A stretch of 57,197 bases of DNA from Sedimentisphaerales bacterium (GCA_016936075.1 JAFGPS010000140.1:1-57197); one strand, 5' to 3'. Positions 35,039-44,459 are shown, counted from the stretch's first letter. Notes: generated by a model not told the origin, from the letters alone. Made by a program: numbers and translations.

Positions 35039-36058
35039 ATGGCTACAATAATTGAATACTTACAACCATTGTTACAACGTGAAAATCTTAGCTACGAACA
35101 GGCTACCGATTTATTAGATATTGTATTCAAAGGAGAAGTACCTGAACCGCAAATTGCGGCGTTCTTGACTGCTATGCAAATCAAAGGTCTCACAGCCTCT
35201 GAAGTAGCCGGGCTTGCTCAATCCATGAGAACTCACGCTGTAAAAGTTCAAACCGGGCTGGATAATATAATTGATATAGTGGGAACTGGTGGCGCAGCAG
35301 TTAAAACATTTAATGTTTCTACCGCTTCTGCTATCGTTTGCGCAGGAGCAGGCGCATATGTAGCCAAACATGGAAACCGTGCTATCACAAGCAAATGCGG
35401 TTCAGCCGATGTGCTTGAGGAACTGGGAGTAAATATAAATCCAGGCCCGGAGATTGTCGCTGAATGTGTAAAAGAAGCTTATGTAGGCTTTATGTTTGCA
35501 CCAATGTATCACCCTGCTATGAAATACGTTCAACCAATACGAAAGAGTCTTGGTTTCAGAACAGTCTTTAATATTCTTGGTCCTTTAACAAACCCGGCCG
35601 GCGTAAATTCAATCGTTCTTGGAGTCGCTGAAGAAGGATTGATGCAAATGATGGCCGAAGTATTAAATATTCTCGGTACCAAATTCGCGTTGGTTGTTCA
35701 TAGTGACGGCCTCGATGAAATCAGTTTGACTGGTATTACAAAAATTTGTGAATTGAAAGAAGGTCAGATAACTGAAAAACAAATGAATCCTGCTGATTTA
35801 GGAATGAATGCTGCCAGTATAGAACAAATGAGTGTCACTGACGCTAAAACAAGCGCAAAGGTAATCAGGGACATTTTATCAGGCAGGGAAACCGGACCAT
35901 GCAGGGACATCATTCTTTTAAATTCAGCCGCTGGTATTATCGCAGCCGGTCTTGCTGATGATTTCAGTTCGGCAGTTGAGCTGGCACAAAAAGCAATAAG
36001 TGACGGAAAAGCTATGAATTGTCTTGAAAAATTAATTGAAATTTCCAATAGAACCTAA
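35039..36058 (+). CDS. trpD: Anthranilate phosphoribosyltransferase
   Basis: 339 residues, full length. The PRPP-binding glycine loop is DIVGTGGAAVKTFNVSTASA (~residues 80-100), followed by VAKHGNRAITSKCGSADVLEELG and FMFAPMYHPAMKYVQPIRKSLGFRTVFNILGPLTNPA. The loop has GTGGAA where many enzymes have GTGGDG, replacing the Asp, but the remaining motifs are intact. It joins anthranilate to phosphoribosyl pyrophosphate. It is separated from trpG by one base, so translation is coupled. Confidence 0.96.
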   Translation: MATIIEYLQPLLQRENLSYEQATDLLDIVFKGEVPEPQIAAFLTAMQIKGLTASEVAGLAQSMRTHAVKVQTGLDNIIDIVGTGGAAVKTFNVSTASAIVCAGAGAYVAKHGNRAITSKCGSADVLEELGVNINPGPEIVAECVKEAYVGFMFAPMYHPAMKYVQPIRKSLGFRTVFNILGPLTNPAGVNSIVLGVAEEGLMQMMAEVLNILGTKFALVVHSDGLDEISLTGITKICELKEGQITEKQMNPADLGMNAASIEQMSVTDAKTSAKVIRDILSGRETGPCRDIILLNSAAGIIAAGLADDFSSAVELAQKAISDGKAMNCLEKLIEISNRT

Positions 36059-36082
36059 CATTTATTATATTTTTAAAATATT

Positions 36083-36706
36083 ATGTTAATAACGAAAGTA
36101 AAAATTTGCGGCATAACAAATTATGATGACGCTGTAGCTGCTATGGACATGGGCGCTGATTTACTTGGATTTAATTTCTACAAGAAAAGTCCAAGGTATA
36201 TATCGCCTGAAAAAGTAGCTGAGATTGTTGATCAATTACCCAGTTTTATCGATTTAGTCGGTGTATTTGTGAATTCCCCTATCGAAGAAATTCATGAAAC
36301 AATACAGACTTGTTCGCTAAACTGGGTTCAATTACACGGCGATGAAGATCTGGAATTCTGCAATTCTCTTCGTTCTCACGATGTCAAAACGATGAAAGCT
36401 ATTCGAGTTAAGAACCAGTCAGATATCGAAAGCACAAAAGACTTCTTTACAGACGCTATCCTCCTGGATGCTTTCGATCCGGATAAATATGGCGGCACTG
36501 GAGTCACTTTCGATTGGAATATTATTGGTCATATAGGTAAACGTGTCTTTTTAGCTGGCGGGATAAATCCGGATAACGCTGAAGCGGCGTTAAAATTAGG
36601 TGTTTATGGAATAGATGTCTGCAGCGGTATTGAAACCAGTCCGGGCATAAAAGACCATAACAAAATGAAGCAATTATTCGATAATATCAGATATCTTAGA
36701 GGTTAA
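36083..36706 (+). CDS. trpF: Phosphoribosylanthranilate isomerase
   Basis: 207 residues. The active-site cysteine lies in [12 protein letters not shown]. Other blocks are [48 protein letters not shown] and the phosphate-binding [17 protein letters not shown] with [15 protein letters not shown]. It converts N-(5-phosphoribosyl)anthranilate to CdRP by Amadori rearrangement. It directly follows trpD, where trpC would be expected in many operons. The start lacks a strong ribosome site. Confidence 0.95.
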   Translation: MLITKVKICGITNYDDAVAAMDMGADLLGFNFYKKSPRYISPEKVAEIVDQLPSFIDLVGVFVNSPIEEIHETIQTCSLNWVQLHGDEDLEFCNSLRSHDVKTMKAIRVKNQSDIESTKDFFTDAILLDAFDPDKYGGTGVTFDWNIIGHIGKRVFLAGGINPDNAEAALKLGVYGIDVCSGIETSPGIKDHNKMKQLFDNIRYLRG

Positions 36707-36714
36707 AGGAAAAT

Positions 36715-37890
36715 ATGAAATATAAAGGCAGATACGGTAATTACGGCGGTTTCTACGTCCCTGAAGTTTTAATACCGGCACTGGAAGAACTGGAAAACGC
36801 TTTTTATAAATTTTACGAAGATCCTCAGTTCACAAAGGAACTCGATGAGCTTTTTAAATATTATGCAGGCAGACCAAGTCCTTTGTATTTTGCGAAAAGA
36901 TTCAGTGAAATAGTCGGATTTAAAGTCTATCTGAAACGTGAAGATCTTCTTCACGGCGGTGCGCATAAAGTCAATAACGCGCTCGGACAGGGACTTTTAG
37001 CAAAATATATGGGAAAAACCAAGCTAATCGCTGAAACAGGCGCTGGCCAGCATGGTCTTGCAACTGCGATGATTGGTGCCCTGTTCGGAATGGAAACAAA
37101 AATTTTTATGGGTGTCACCGACATCGAAAGACAAAGTGTCAACGTCCATAAAATGAAACTCTGCGGTGCCCAGGTTATTGGAGTCGAGGGAGGTACGGGA
37201 ACACTCAAAGACGCGATTAACGACGCCCTTCGCTACTGGACGGCTCACGTTTCCGATACATTTTATTTGTTCGGTACTGCCGCCGGGCCACACCCATATC
37301 CTGCAATTGTAAAGCATTTTCAAAGTTGTATTGGTATAGAAGCCAGACAACAGTGCCTTGACCAGATAGGAAGACTTCCCGATATGGTCGTCGCATGTGT
37401 TGGAGGAGGAAGTAATGCAATAGGTATTTTCTCCGGCTTTTACGATGACAAGGAAGTCAGGCTTATTGGTGTCGAAGCAGGAGGCAGAAGTCTTGCAGAA
37501 GGGAAAAACGCGGCAACACTTACAGAAGGGAAAATAGGTGTTCTGCATGGAGCAAAGGCTTATCTATTACAGGATAAAGAAGGCCAGGTCTTTGATACAG
37601 AATCCGTAAGTGCCGGACTGGACTACGCTTCCGTTGGGCCGGAGCATTGCTACCTTAAAGATACTAAAAGAGCAGAGTATTTCGCCGCTCAGGATGAAGA
37701 TGTTCTAAACGCTTTTGAGGCGCTTACTAAACGTGAAGGAATTATCCCGGCATTGGAAAGTTCACACGCACTTGCGTTTCTTATGACTCATAAGAACGAA
37801 ATCAGCCCCGATACTATAGTCGTAGCAAATCTTTCCGGACGCGGCGACAAAGATGTATCTATCGTAGAAAAATACAGACCATTGAAATAA
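36715..37890 (+). CDS. trpB: Tryptophan synthase beta subunit
   Basis: 391 residues. The PLP lysine is in [18 protein letters not shown] (~residue 85), the catalytic Glu in [12 protein letters not shown] and the phosphate loop in [29 protein letters not shown] and the C-terminal NLSGRGDKD are also typical. The opening [23 protein letters not shown] matches TrpB1. It condenses indole and serine. AAAGGAAAA precedes the ATG. Gene order trpF-B-A is conserved in many bacteria. Confidence 0.97.
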   Translation: MKYKGRYGNYGGFYVPEVLIPALEELENAFYKFYEDPQFTKELDELFKYYAGRPSPLYFAKRFSEIVGFKVYLKREDLLHGGAHKVNNALGQGLLAKYMGKTKLIAETGAGQHGLATAMIGALFGMETKIFMGVTDIERQSVNVHKMKLCGAQVIGVEGGTGTLKDAINDALRYWTAHVSDTFYLFGTAAGPHPYPAIVKHFQSCIGIEARQQCLDQIGRLPDMVVACVGGGSNAIGIFSGFYDDKEVRLIGVEAGGRSLAEGKNAATLTEGKIGVLHGAKAYLLQDKEGQVFDTESVSAGLDYASVGPEHCYLKDTKRAEYFAAQDEDVLNAFEALTKREGIIPALESSHALAFLMTHKNEISPDTIVVANLSGRGDKDVSIVEKYRPLK

Positions 37891-37920
37891 GATTCTATAT
37901 AAAAATATTGGATAAAATCT

Positions 37921-38724
37921 ATGAAAACATACAAAGAAGCATTCTCTCAATTGAACAGAGCCGCTTTAATACCTTTTTTTGTTATCGGTGACCCCGATTT
38001 TGAAACAAGCCTGGAAATTGTGAAAACAGCAATTGACTCAGGAGCAGATGTTTTGGAATTAGGCATACCCTTCTCGGATCCAATCGCGGATGGCCCTGTA
38101 ATCCAAAAAGCTGATATTCGTGCCATGAAAAGCGGCTTAAAAATGGCAAAAGCGCTCGAATTTATCAATAAAATTAAAGAGTATAAGGATATTCCTATTG
38201 GATTACTCATGTATTATAACCTTGTATTTCAGTATGGTATAGAAAAATTCTTCATCGATTGCCATAAAGCCGGTGTTAATAGTGTTTTAGTAGCAGATTT
38301 GAGCATAGATGACTCAGACGAAATATCAGGAGCCGCCCTTTCAGCAGGACTTGATACAGTTTTTATGGTTACTCCAAACACAAAACCTGACAGAATGGAG
38401 CTAATTGCCTCAAAAACAACAGGATTTATATACGCAGTCTCGGTTTTAGGGGTTACTGGCAGCAGAAATGAGCTTTCGAGCCATGTCGAAGGATTGGTTG
38501 CCAAAATAAAATCAATCACTGATGTCCCAATATGTGTAGGTTTTGGAATCAGCTCGCCTGAACATGCTGTAAGTGTAGCAAAGGCAGGAGCTAATGGTGT
38601 AATAATCGGTTCTAAAATCGTGGGCTTTGTCGAAAAAAATCTTAATGATAAAACTCAAATGAAAGAAGATATTTCAGTATTTCTTAAAAGTGTCAAATCG
38701 GCTTTGTCCGATAACATATTGTAA
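37921..38724 (+). CDS. trpA: Tryptophan synthase alpha subunit
   Basis: 267 residues. The catalytic glutamate and aspartate lie in VLELGIPFSDPIADGPVIQKAD. Other conserved parts are PIGLLMYYNLVFQYGIEKF, SVLVADLS, TPNTKPDRM, GFIYAVSVLGVTGSR and the phosphate site VPICVGFGISSPEHA with GANGVIIGSKIV. It cleaves indole-3-glycerol phosphate to indole for TrpB. It is the last gene of the operon, with a weak AT hairpin after the stop. Confidence 0.97.
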   Translation: MKTYKEAFSQLNRAALIPFFVIGDPDFETSLEIVKTAIDSGADVLELGIPFSDPIADGPVIQKADIRAMKSGLKMAKALEFINKIKEYKDIPIGLLMYYNLVFQYGIEKFFIDCHKAGVNSVLVADLSIDDSDEISGAALSAGLDTVFMVTPNTKPDRMELIASKTTGFIYAVSVLGVTGSRNELSSHVEGLVAKIKSITDVPICVGFGISSPEHAVSVAKAGANGVIIGSKIVGFVEKNLNDKTQMKEDISVFLKSVKSALSDNIL

Positions 38725-38760
38725 TAAAAGCGTTTATTGCATTATATTGTCGTTTTTATT
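38723..38760 (+). terminator. Weak possible terminator of the trp operon
   Basis: AATAAAAGCG (38723-38732) pairs with CGTTTTTATT (38751-38760) with one G-U. An alternative short hairpin is AATAAA/TTTATT. The stems are AT-rich, so support is weak. Confidence 0.3.
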
Positions 38761-38940
38761 ATTGTTTTCCCTTGACTTTTTTTAATTATTTTTATATTTT
38801 AAATTTTGCATTTTTTATAAATTTCAGCAATAAATCGTAATAATTTTGCGTCTTATATATGACAGAAGAGTAAATTCAGGCGATTTGTACCTGGAAATAT
38901 AAAGGATTGTTTTTTAAGATTATTTGTAAGAGGCAAAATT

Positions 38941-39414
38941 ATGAAGGGTTTTAATTTTAAGTTTACATCGATATTAGTTATTTTGTTTTTAATTTCAGCG
39001 GCTTGTGCAGTAACAAAAGAAACAACAAAAAATGAGGGCTTAGATCAGGAAAATAAGATATTTGTTTCAAATACACAAGGATTTGAAATTAATAAAGAAA
39101 CTATAAAAAATAGCTTAAATCTTTATCAGAATTTATCCACTGATAAGAAAACTGCTATAAAAGATAGAATGGTTAAATTAAGTCAGAAAAGACAACAAAA
39201 TATCGAGCAAGTTCAAAAGCAAATTAAAGAATACAAACTTCATAAAAATTTGCAAAATGCAAAAAGTCAGGTTACACAAATTAGTCAATTACAGGCTATC
39301 CAAAAAATTGCCTTGAAAGAAAACGCAACTGAAACAGCAAAAAGTCTTGAAATTTTAATAAGCTGGTATGAAAATAAACAAAAAATCAAGACTTTAGATA
39401 AAAATAGTTTATAG
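38941..39414 (+). CDS. Small putative lipoprotein, divergent member of the Gly/Met-rich family
   Basis: 157 residues. A signal segment (ILVILFLISAAC) could end in a lipoprotein cysteine at residue 22, although Ser at -3 is unusual. The rest is helical and rich in Lys and Gln (RMVKLSQKRQQNIEQVQKQI). Its C-terminal pattern LQAIQKIALKENATETAKSLEILI matches the L..L..LA..E.AT.TA...L..LI pattern in the three proteins downstream, so it appears to be a distant relative without Gly/Met-rich flanks. Function unknown. AGAGGC lies near the ATG. Confidence 0.65.
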   Translation: MKGFNFKFTSILVILFLISAACAVTKETTKNEGLDQENKIFVSNTQGFEINKETIKNSLNLYQNLSTDKKTAIKDRMVKLSQKRQQNIEQVQKQIKEYKLHKNLQNAKSQVTQISQLQAIQKIALKENATETAKSLEILISWYENKQKIKTLDKNSL

Positions 39415-39731
39415 GTTGAATAAATAGTATATTAGAAATAAAAGTAAGCATTAGATTTAATAAAAATAGTATTACGCATTAAAATTTATTTTTTATGAAA
39501 ATGCGCAATATGGAATTTTATTATTTTATCATTTGAGGATGGTAAAATTCAGCTAAAGAATATTAATATTGAATAGATTCTTATTCTTCAGAAAGTATAT
39601 AATATTCTAATTTTCATATTCTGTTTGGTTTAAAAGAGTTTTAAGATTTTCGAGTAAGCTTAAAGGCTAATTGTCCACTGTGGGACATAGTGAATTATAA
39701 ATTTATTTAACTTGTTTTGGAGGTCAGTATT
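39415..39731. other. 317-bp gap before the Gly/Met-rich genes
   Basis: AT-rich, no open frame with coding character. It contains a short inverted repeat TGTCC-ACTGTG-GGACA (near 39674-39690) and ends with the GGAGG ribosome site shared by the three following genes. The promoter is presumably here but no strong consensus pair was found. Confidence 0.4.
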
Positions 39732-40340
39732 ATGAAGAAGTGTATTTTTGCTTCAGTAACTATCATTGCGCTTTTAGCAATCACAACAGGGCTTTACGCA
39801 CAGCCACCTGGTGGCATGGGCGGTGGTGGCGGCATGATGGGAGGCGGAGGAATGATGGGCGGTGGTCCTGGCGGAGGAATGATGGGTGGAATGGGTATGG
39901 GCATGATGATAACAGAACGCCCAGCCAAAGATAAAAGACTTGCGGCAGTTAAAGGTCTTGAAAAACAAATCGCAGCTCTCAAAGCAGCAGTTGAAAAAGC
40001 TCCTGCTACAGATCCAAATTTGGTTACCATTAAAGACGCAGACCTTACAAAATTCATGGATACCTATACAGTTGAAAGCAATGCTATCAATACTATACAG
40101 GCAACTCTTACAACTTTAAGAGGAACACCAGCCGGTATGGGCGGTATGATGATGGGATTTGGTCGTATGGGCGGACCATCTGAGGAAGTTCTCGCCGAGC
40201 TTAACACATTAGCTAAAGGTGAAAAAGCTACAAAAACTGCTGCACGTATCGACGCACTCATTAAAGAAGCACAGGATAATGCAGCGAGAATGCAGGAAAT
40301 GATGGGCGGCATGGGCGGCGGCGGTTTCGGCGGCTTTTAA
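39732..40340 (+). CDS. Gly/Met-rich secreted protein, first of three tandem paralogues
   Basis: 202 residues. The signal peptide ends at GLYAQPPG. The mature N-terminus is a Gly/Met tract (GGMGGGGGMMGGGGMMGGG and on), then a helical core (LEKQIAALKAAVEKAPATD, then IKDADLTKFMDTYTVESNA and INTIQATLTTLRG). Next comes the motif LAELNTLAKGEKATKTAARI with DALIKEAQ, and a second Gly/Met tail (MMGGMGGGGFGGF). The ATG at 39732 has GGAGG eight bases upstream. Met/Gly tracts could bind copper or form a flexible assembly; this is a guess. I recognise no characterised family. Confidence 0.75.
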   Translation: MKKCIFASVTIIALLAITTGLYAQPPGGMGGGGGMMGGGGMMGGGPGGGMMGGMGMGMMITERPAKDKRLAAVKGLEKQIAALKAAVEKAPATDPNLVTIKDADLTKFMDTYTVESNAINTIQATLTTLRGTPAGMGGMMMGFGRMGGPSEEVLAELNTLAKGEKATKTAARIDALIKEAQDNAARMQEMMGGMGGGGFGGF

Positions 40341-40443
40341 TGTTAGTACCCTGCTGGTCTTCATAATCATTATTAAATCAGTATAACAATTAAAAGTTTA
40401 GTAACTATTTGAATTTTATTAATTAGTTTCGGAGGTCAGTATT

Positions 40444-41064
40444 ATGAAGAAATTTGTTTTTACTGCAATTGCTATCATAGCGGTTTTTTCAGTCGCACTA
40501 TACATTGACGCTCAACCCGCCGGCGGCGGTGGTATGGGCGGCGGCATGGGATTTGGCGCTGGTGGTGGTGGCGGTATGATGGGTGGTGGCGGTGGCAGAG
40601 GTGCTCGCGGTCTCAGAGCACGCCCGGAAAAAGCCGCAAGACTTACAGCCGTCAAAGAGCTTGAAAAACAAGTAGCTGCTCTTAAAGCTGCTGTTGAAAA
40701 AGCTCCTGCTACAGACCCAAATCTGGTAACCATCAAAGACACAGATCTTACAAAGTTCATGGACACTTATACAGTTGAAAGTAATGCTATCAACACAATC
40801 CAGGCAACTCTTGCATCACTGTCAGGTACAGGTGCACGTGGCGGCATGGGTCGTAATACAGGTGCTCCAACAGAAGAAATTCTTACTGAACTGAGTACGT
40901 TAGCAAAAGACGAAAAAGCAACAAAAACTGCAGCACGTATTGCTGCTCTTATCGAGCAAGCCCAGCAAAGAGCTACAAGAGGTGCTGGCGGTGGCATGAT
41001 GGGCGGCGGCGCTGGTGCTGGCGGCGGAATGGGCCGCGGTGGCCGTGGTGGTGCACAGCAGTAA
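40444..41064 (+). CDS. Gly/Met-rich secreted protein, second paralogue
   Basis: 206 residues with a signal peptide (AIAIIAVFSVALYIDA). Gly/Met tract GGGGMGGGMGFGAGGGGGMM, then a core nearly identical to the first paralogue (AALKAAVEKAPATDPNLVTI and KFMDTYTVESNAINTIQ). The TELSTLAKDEKATKTAARIA motif follows, and a C-terminal tail GGGMMGGGAGAGGGMGRGG. It has the same GGAGGTCAGTATT ribosome site as its neighbours. The near-identical core DNA indicates recent tandem duplication. Function unknown. Confidence 0.75.
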   Translation: MKKFVFTAIAIIAVFSVALYIDAQPAGGGGMGGGMGFGAGGGGGMMGGGGGRGARGLRARPEKAARLTAVKELEKQVAALKAAVEKAPATDPNLVTIKDTDLTKFMDTYTVESNAINTIQATLASLSGTGARGGMGRNTGAPTEEILTELSTLAKDEKATKTAARIAALIEQAQQRATRGAGGGMMGGGAGAGGGMGRGGRGGAQQ

Positions 41065-41206
41065 TAGGTTTTTCTATTTTAATAGCAAAGAACAATGGTT
41101 ATTGAGTAAGTAATAAAATGTTTTATCAGATCATTATGTGAAATTACTAAATTAACATAGTAATAATTAATTTGAAACTTAATAAATTATTTTGGAGGTC
41201 AATATT

Positions 41207-41851
41207 ATGAAGAAGTTCGTATTTGCAGCAATAGCTGTTTTAGCGGTTACAGCAGTCACACTAAGTCTTAATGCACAACCAGCCGGTGGTGGCGGTTTCG
41301 GCGGTGGTGCCGGTGGCGGCGGTGGTTTTGGTGGTGGTGCCGGCGGCGGTATGATGGGCGGCATGAGAGGCGCAAGAGGCCCGGTAGTTCGTCCAGACAA
41401 AGCTGCAAGACTTGCCTTAATTAAAGAATTGGAAGCACAAGTAAAAACATTAGTAGCCGCAGTAGAAGCTGCTCCTGCTAAAGACACAGAAGTTACAGCA
41501 GATTCTGACCAAGCTACAATTGATAAAGCCACAGCAGAAAGACAAGCTGAAACTGACGCTCTTACTGCAGTTCAGACAACACTCGCATCTTTAAGAAACG
41601 CAGCGGCAGCAGGTGGCGGTCGTGGTGGACGCGGAATGGGTGGCGCATCAGCTGATGTACTGTCAGAACTTCGCGTTTTAGCAAGTGGCGAAAAAGCAAC
41701 AAAAACTGTTGCAAAACTTGATGCACTTATCAAAGAAGCACAGACCACTGGCGGCGCAAGAGGTGGTCGTGGACAAGGTCGCGGCGGAATGGGCGGCGGC
41801 GGACGCGGCGGCGCAGGCGGCGGCGGTATGATGGGCGGCGGTGCTTTCTAA
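41207..41851 (+). CDS. Gly/Met-rich secreted protein, third and most divergent tandem paralogue
   Basis: 214 residues. The signal peptide is AVLAVTAVTLSLNA. The N-terminal tract is richer in Gly/Phe (GGGGFGGGAGGGGGFGGG) with one MMGG. The core differs (VKTLVAAVEAAPAKDTEVTA, TAERQAETDALTAVQTTLAS) but keeps SELRVLASGEKATKTVAKLD. The tail GGRGQGRGGMGGGGRGG ends MMGGGAF. GGAGG at 41194-41198 fixes the ATG. A strong hairpin terminator follows, so the array ends here. Confidence 0.75.
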   Translation: MKKFVFAAIAVLAVTAVTLSLNAQPAGGGGFGGGAGGGGGFGGGAGGGMMGGMRGARGPVVRPDKAARLALIKELEAQVKTLVAAVEAAPAKDTEVTADSDQATIDKATAERQAETDALTAVQTTLASLRNAAAAGGGRGGRGMGGASADVLSELRVLASGEKATKTVAKLDALIKEAQTTGGARGGRGQGRGGMGGGGRGGAGGGGMMGGGAF

Positions 41852-41925
41852 TAGCTCATAACCACAATGTCTTTAATCACTTAATAAGCCGATATATACC
41901 GTCTTATTAAATGTAAAAATTGAAT

Positions 41926-41985
41926 AAGGCTCTTCTTTATCATGTATCGTTTTGATACAACATTAAAGGAGAGCCTTTTCTTATT
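41926..41985 (+). terminator. Terminator after the Gly/Met-rich gene array
   Basis: AAGGCTCTTCTTT (41926-41938) pairs with AAAGGAGAGCCTT (41965-41977), 13 bp with one G-U. The loop contains a nested GTATC/GATAC stem, and TTCTTATTTT follows. Confidence 0.75.
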
Positions 41986-42025
41986 TTGAACCTTAAAATT
42001 ACTAAATTGATATTTAGCAAGTATA

Positions 42026-42071
42026 AAAAAAAAAACGTATCTCGTGACACTCCTCCATGTCACAAGATACG
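42026..42071 (-). terminator. Strong intrinsic terminator of the pilM-Q operon
   Basis: On the minus strand CGTATCTTGTGACA (42071-42058) pairs with TGTCACGAGATACG (42049-42036) around an 8-base loop with one mismatch, followed by a run of ten or more T (42035-42026). It lies 30 bases after the pilQ stop. Confidence 0.9.
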
Positions 42072-42100
42072 CGAAATTATTTTTTGAAACTTAATTATTT

Positions 42101-43585
42101 TTATTTACCAAACCCTGATTTCTCAGCTCTTGTTTCATTAGGTACTGGTCCTTTGAATTGAGTAGAATCATAAGCATTCTGTTCATCTTCTGTCAATCTT
42201 GTATCTGTGATAATTCTCGGAGTAATAAAGACCACCAATTCAGCAACTGTTGTTGTTTCACCTTCGAATTTAAAGAGATTACCCAAAACAGGCAAATCGC
42301 CAAGTATGGGAACTTTATTGACCTGTTTTGAAGTATCTTTTTTACGTAAACCTCCAAGAACAACCGCTTCGCCGTCATCGACTAACGCTACAGTATCAAC
42401 TTTTCGAGTATCAACAATCGGTACTGTGCTTGTTGAAACCTGTACGGTTCCGACAACAATCCCGAACTCTGGTATTATGTGCAATCTAATCTTGCCATCT
42501 CTTGCAACCTGCGGCGTAACCATCAACTTGGTACCAACATTTTTGAACTTAACTGTTTCTGTAATATTGGAGCCATTGATAGTTCGTTCGACATAAGGAT
42601 TTTCTGTTACTATCTCAAAAACGGCCGTTCCGTTATCAATGACCCTGATTCTTGGATTCGCAAGTAGCTTTGCATCAATATTTTCTTTCTCTGCTCTCAA
42701 TAGAGCATTTAAATCCATATGCTTATTAAGTATTCCGAAACTAAGATATCCCATCGTGGCATCAGCCGTCTTACTCGTACCTGCACTAAATGCACCAAGG
42801 AGACTCGGATCAGTATTACTATTTACATACGTATCTGCGCCATTATGGCTGACAGTTAAGTCACTATCAGACGCAAGTCCTGACGAACTATAATTTGTTC
42901 TCCTGCCCGCATACCAGTCTATACCAAGATCGAGATTGTCTTTGGAAGTTATATCGTAAATTCTGACTTCAACAAGCACTTGCGGTGTAATACAATCAAC
43001 TTTTTCGATAAGCTTTGAAATTTCTCTGACTATAGGCTCCGTATCAGTAACAATCAGAAAACTCGTGCCTTTTATGAAAGAGACTTTTCCTTTGGCAGAT
43101 ACCATTTCTTTCAGAGCATTGACAACCTCTTCGACATCCGCATATATTATTTCGAATGTCTCAGTAATCAGGCGTTGTTCAATCTCAGGTATTTCATCTC
43201 TATCGAGTATTCTTATAACATTTTTGCCTTTCAGATACGCAAAACCATGCACATCAAGAATGCCTTGCAAAGCCTCTTCAACAGATACATCTGTAAGAGT
43301 GACTGTAACATTGCCAGTTACTTCCGGACTTATTATGAAATCAACATTAACCTGATCGGTAAGCTGTCTGATTACCATCTCTATAGGAGAGTCACTGACC
43401 TCAATGGAAACTTTTTTCTGCATTTTCACATCAAGTTCACTAAGCTCTTCAGTATCTCCTGTGATATCTGTTGCCTGTGAGTTTTCACTGCTTTCTTCAG
43501 AAACAACAGGAAGGCAAATAAAGGATATTACAATCCATGTTATTAACATTTTTAATATAAGAGATTTCATTTTCTTGTTTTTCAT
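42101..43585 (-). CDS. pilQ: Secretin of a type IV pilus/type II secretion-like system
   Basis: 494 residues with a signal segment (MLITWIVISFICLPVVS). The order is an STN-type domain (VSIEVSDSPIEMVIRQLTDQ, ~55-120), a secretin N domain (TFEIIYADVEEVVNALKEMV and LIEKVDC, ~145-200), and the secretin barrel (~205-470). The barrel has VEVRIYDITSKDNLDLGIDW, VDTVALVDDGEAVVLGGLRKK and the closing KVPILGDLPVLGNLFKFEG with ELVVFITPRII. It forms the outer-membrane gate. It is shorter than typical PilQ because AMIN domains are absent. It is the last gene of pilM-N-O-P-Q and is followed by a strong terminator. Confidence 0.93.
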   Translation of the reverse strand: MKNKKMKSLILKMLITWIVISFICLPVVSEESSENSQATDITGDTEELSELDVKMQKKVSIEVSDSPIEMVIRQLTDQVNVDFIISPEVTGNVTVTLTDVSVEEALQGILDVHGFAYLKGKNVIRILDRDEIPEIEQRLITETFEIIYADVEEVVNALKEMVSAKGKVSFIKGTSFLIVTDTEPIVREISKLIEKVDCITPQVLVEVRIYDITSKDNLDLGIDWYAGRRTNYSSSGLASDSDLTVSHNGADTYVNSNTDPSLLGAFSAGTSKTADATMGYLSFGILNKHMDLNALLRAEKENIDAKLLANPRIRVIDNGTAVFEIVTENPYVERTINGSNITETVKFKNVGTKLMVTPQVARDGKIRLHIIPEFGIVVGTVQVSTSTVPIVDTRKVDTVALVDDGEAVVLGGLRKKDTSKQVNKVPILGDLPVLGNLFKFEGETTTVAELVVFITPRIITDTRLTEDEQNAYDSTQFKGPVPNETRAEKSGFGK

Positions 43586-43629
43586 GGTACTTTCCTTTTC
43601 TTTATTGGTTATCTGGTCTGTTAATGATT

Positions 43630-44430
43630 TTATTTAATATTTTCGCTCATGCCGCCATGCTGAATATCTTCTGCTATTTTTTGTGTCCATCTTTTACCTT
43701 CTTTTTCGAACACAACATAATCTTTTTCAATTCCCACAACAACAACACCGTTTATCTCCTGGTTCAAATATACAATTTTATCCCCGATGACAACTGACGG
43801 TTTATCATTGCTATACAGTATGCTTCTTACATACATTACTCCGTATTCAGTACTATCTGTTGTATTATCCTGCCCTGTGCTGCTTGATGTGTTTCGTCCT
43901 GAGTTTATGGATACGCTATTTGTCACCGGTAATGGATTAGGGATTTTCCAATCAATATTGTTATCTGAAGAATCATTGATAGCAAGAGCAGGTTCATTAC
44001 CAACGCTTGCCCCATTAGATGTTTGCGGAGGTTTACTCAATACCTGCCTGAACATAAATATCATAATAACAAAGAGAATCGGTATCATTACCATCATTAC
44101 CCTTTGTTTCGTATCTCCTGATTCCGATTTTTCCTTTTTAATTTTAGACTTTATTTTTTGAATAAAACCAGTACCAGACTTTTTTCCAAAGAAATTTTTA
44201 TCAACCTGTTCCAAAGGTATATTGGTACTCATTTGTTGTGTAAGCTGGTATGGATTTGAACCTATACGACTATTTGATTTATCTTCTTTAAAACCGTCAT
44301 TTATTTCTGCTTGAATAGCAGAATGGGGTTGCTTTTCTTCGCTCTGTGCAATTCCCCTGTCTTTTATCTTAAAGCCGGATAGAAACTCATTTTGAGGCTC
44401 CGCTTTATTTGATTGATCCTGCGTGCCCAT
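43630..44430 (-). CDS. pilP: PilP/GspC-like pilus alignment protein
   Basis: 266 residues. A cytoplasmic ~120-residue polar region is followed by one membrane helix (VMMVMIPILFVIMIFMF) and a periplasmic part ending YGVMYVRSILYSNDKPSVVIGDKIVYLNQE with FEKEGKRWTQKI. This is the small beta domain of PilP/GspC that contacts the secretin. It differs from PilP lipoproteins by having a membrane helix, as GspC does, so the symbol is assigned by position and fold. The ATG at 44430 has AGGAGAT upstream; a TTG 11 codons earlier is less likely. Confidence 0.72.
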   Translation of the reverse strand: MGTQDQSNKAEPQNEFLSGFKIKDRGIAQSEEKQPHSAIQAEINDGFKEDKSNSRIGSNPYQLTQQMSTNIPLEQVDKNFFGKKSGTGFIQKIKSKIKKEKSESGDTKQRVMMVMIPILFVIMIFMFRQVLSKPPQTSNGASVGNEPALAINDSSDNNIDWKIPNPLPVTNSVSINSGRNTSSSTGQDNTTDSTEYGVMYVRSILYSNDKPSVVIGDKIVYLNQEINGVVVVGIEKDYVVFEKEGKRWTQKIAEDIQHGGMSENIK

Positions 44431-44459
44431 TTTTTTATCTCCTGAATAATACTTTGTTT

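Noticed and set aside
37024-37548. 174-codon open frame antisense to trpB
   Set aside because: Shadow of trpB codon usage; trpB is certain and the antisense product has no recognisable features.
39794-40997. Proline-rich open frames on the minus strand opposite the Gly/Met-rich genes
   Set aside because: GGN/ATG repeats on the plus strand read as CCN/CAT on the other, giving artificial Pro/Ile tracts; start sites have no ribosome signal.
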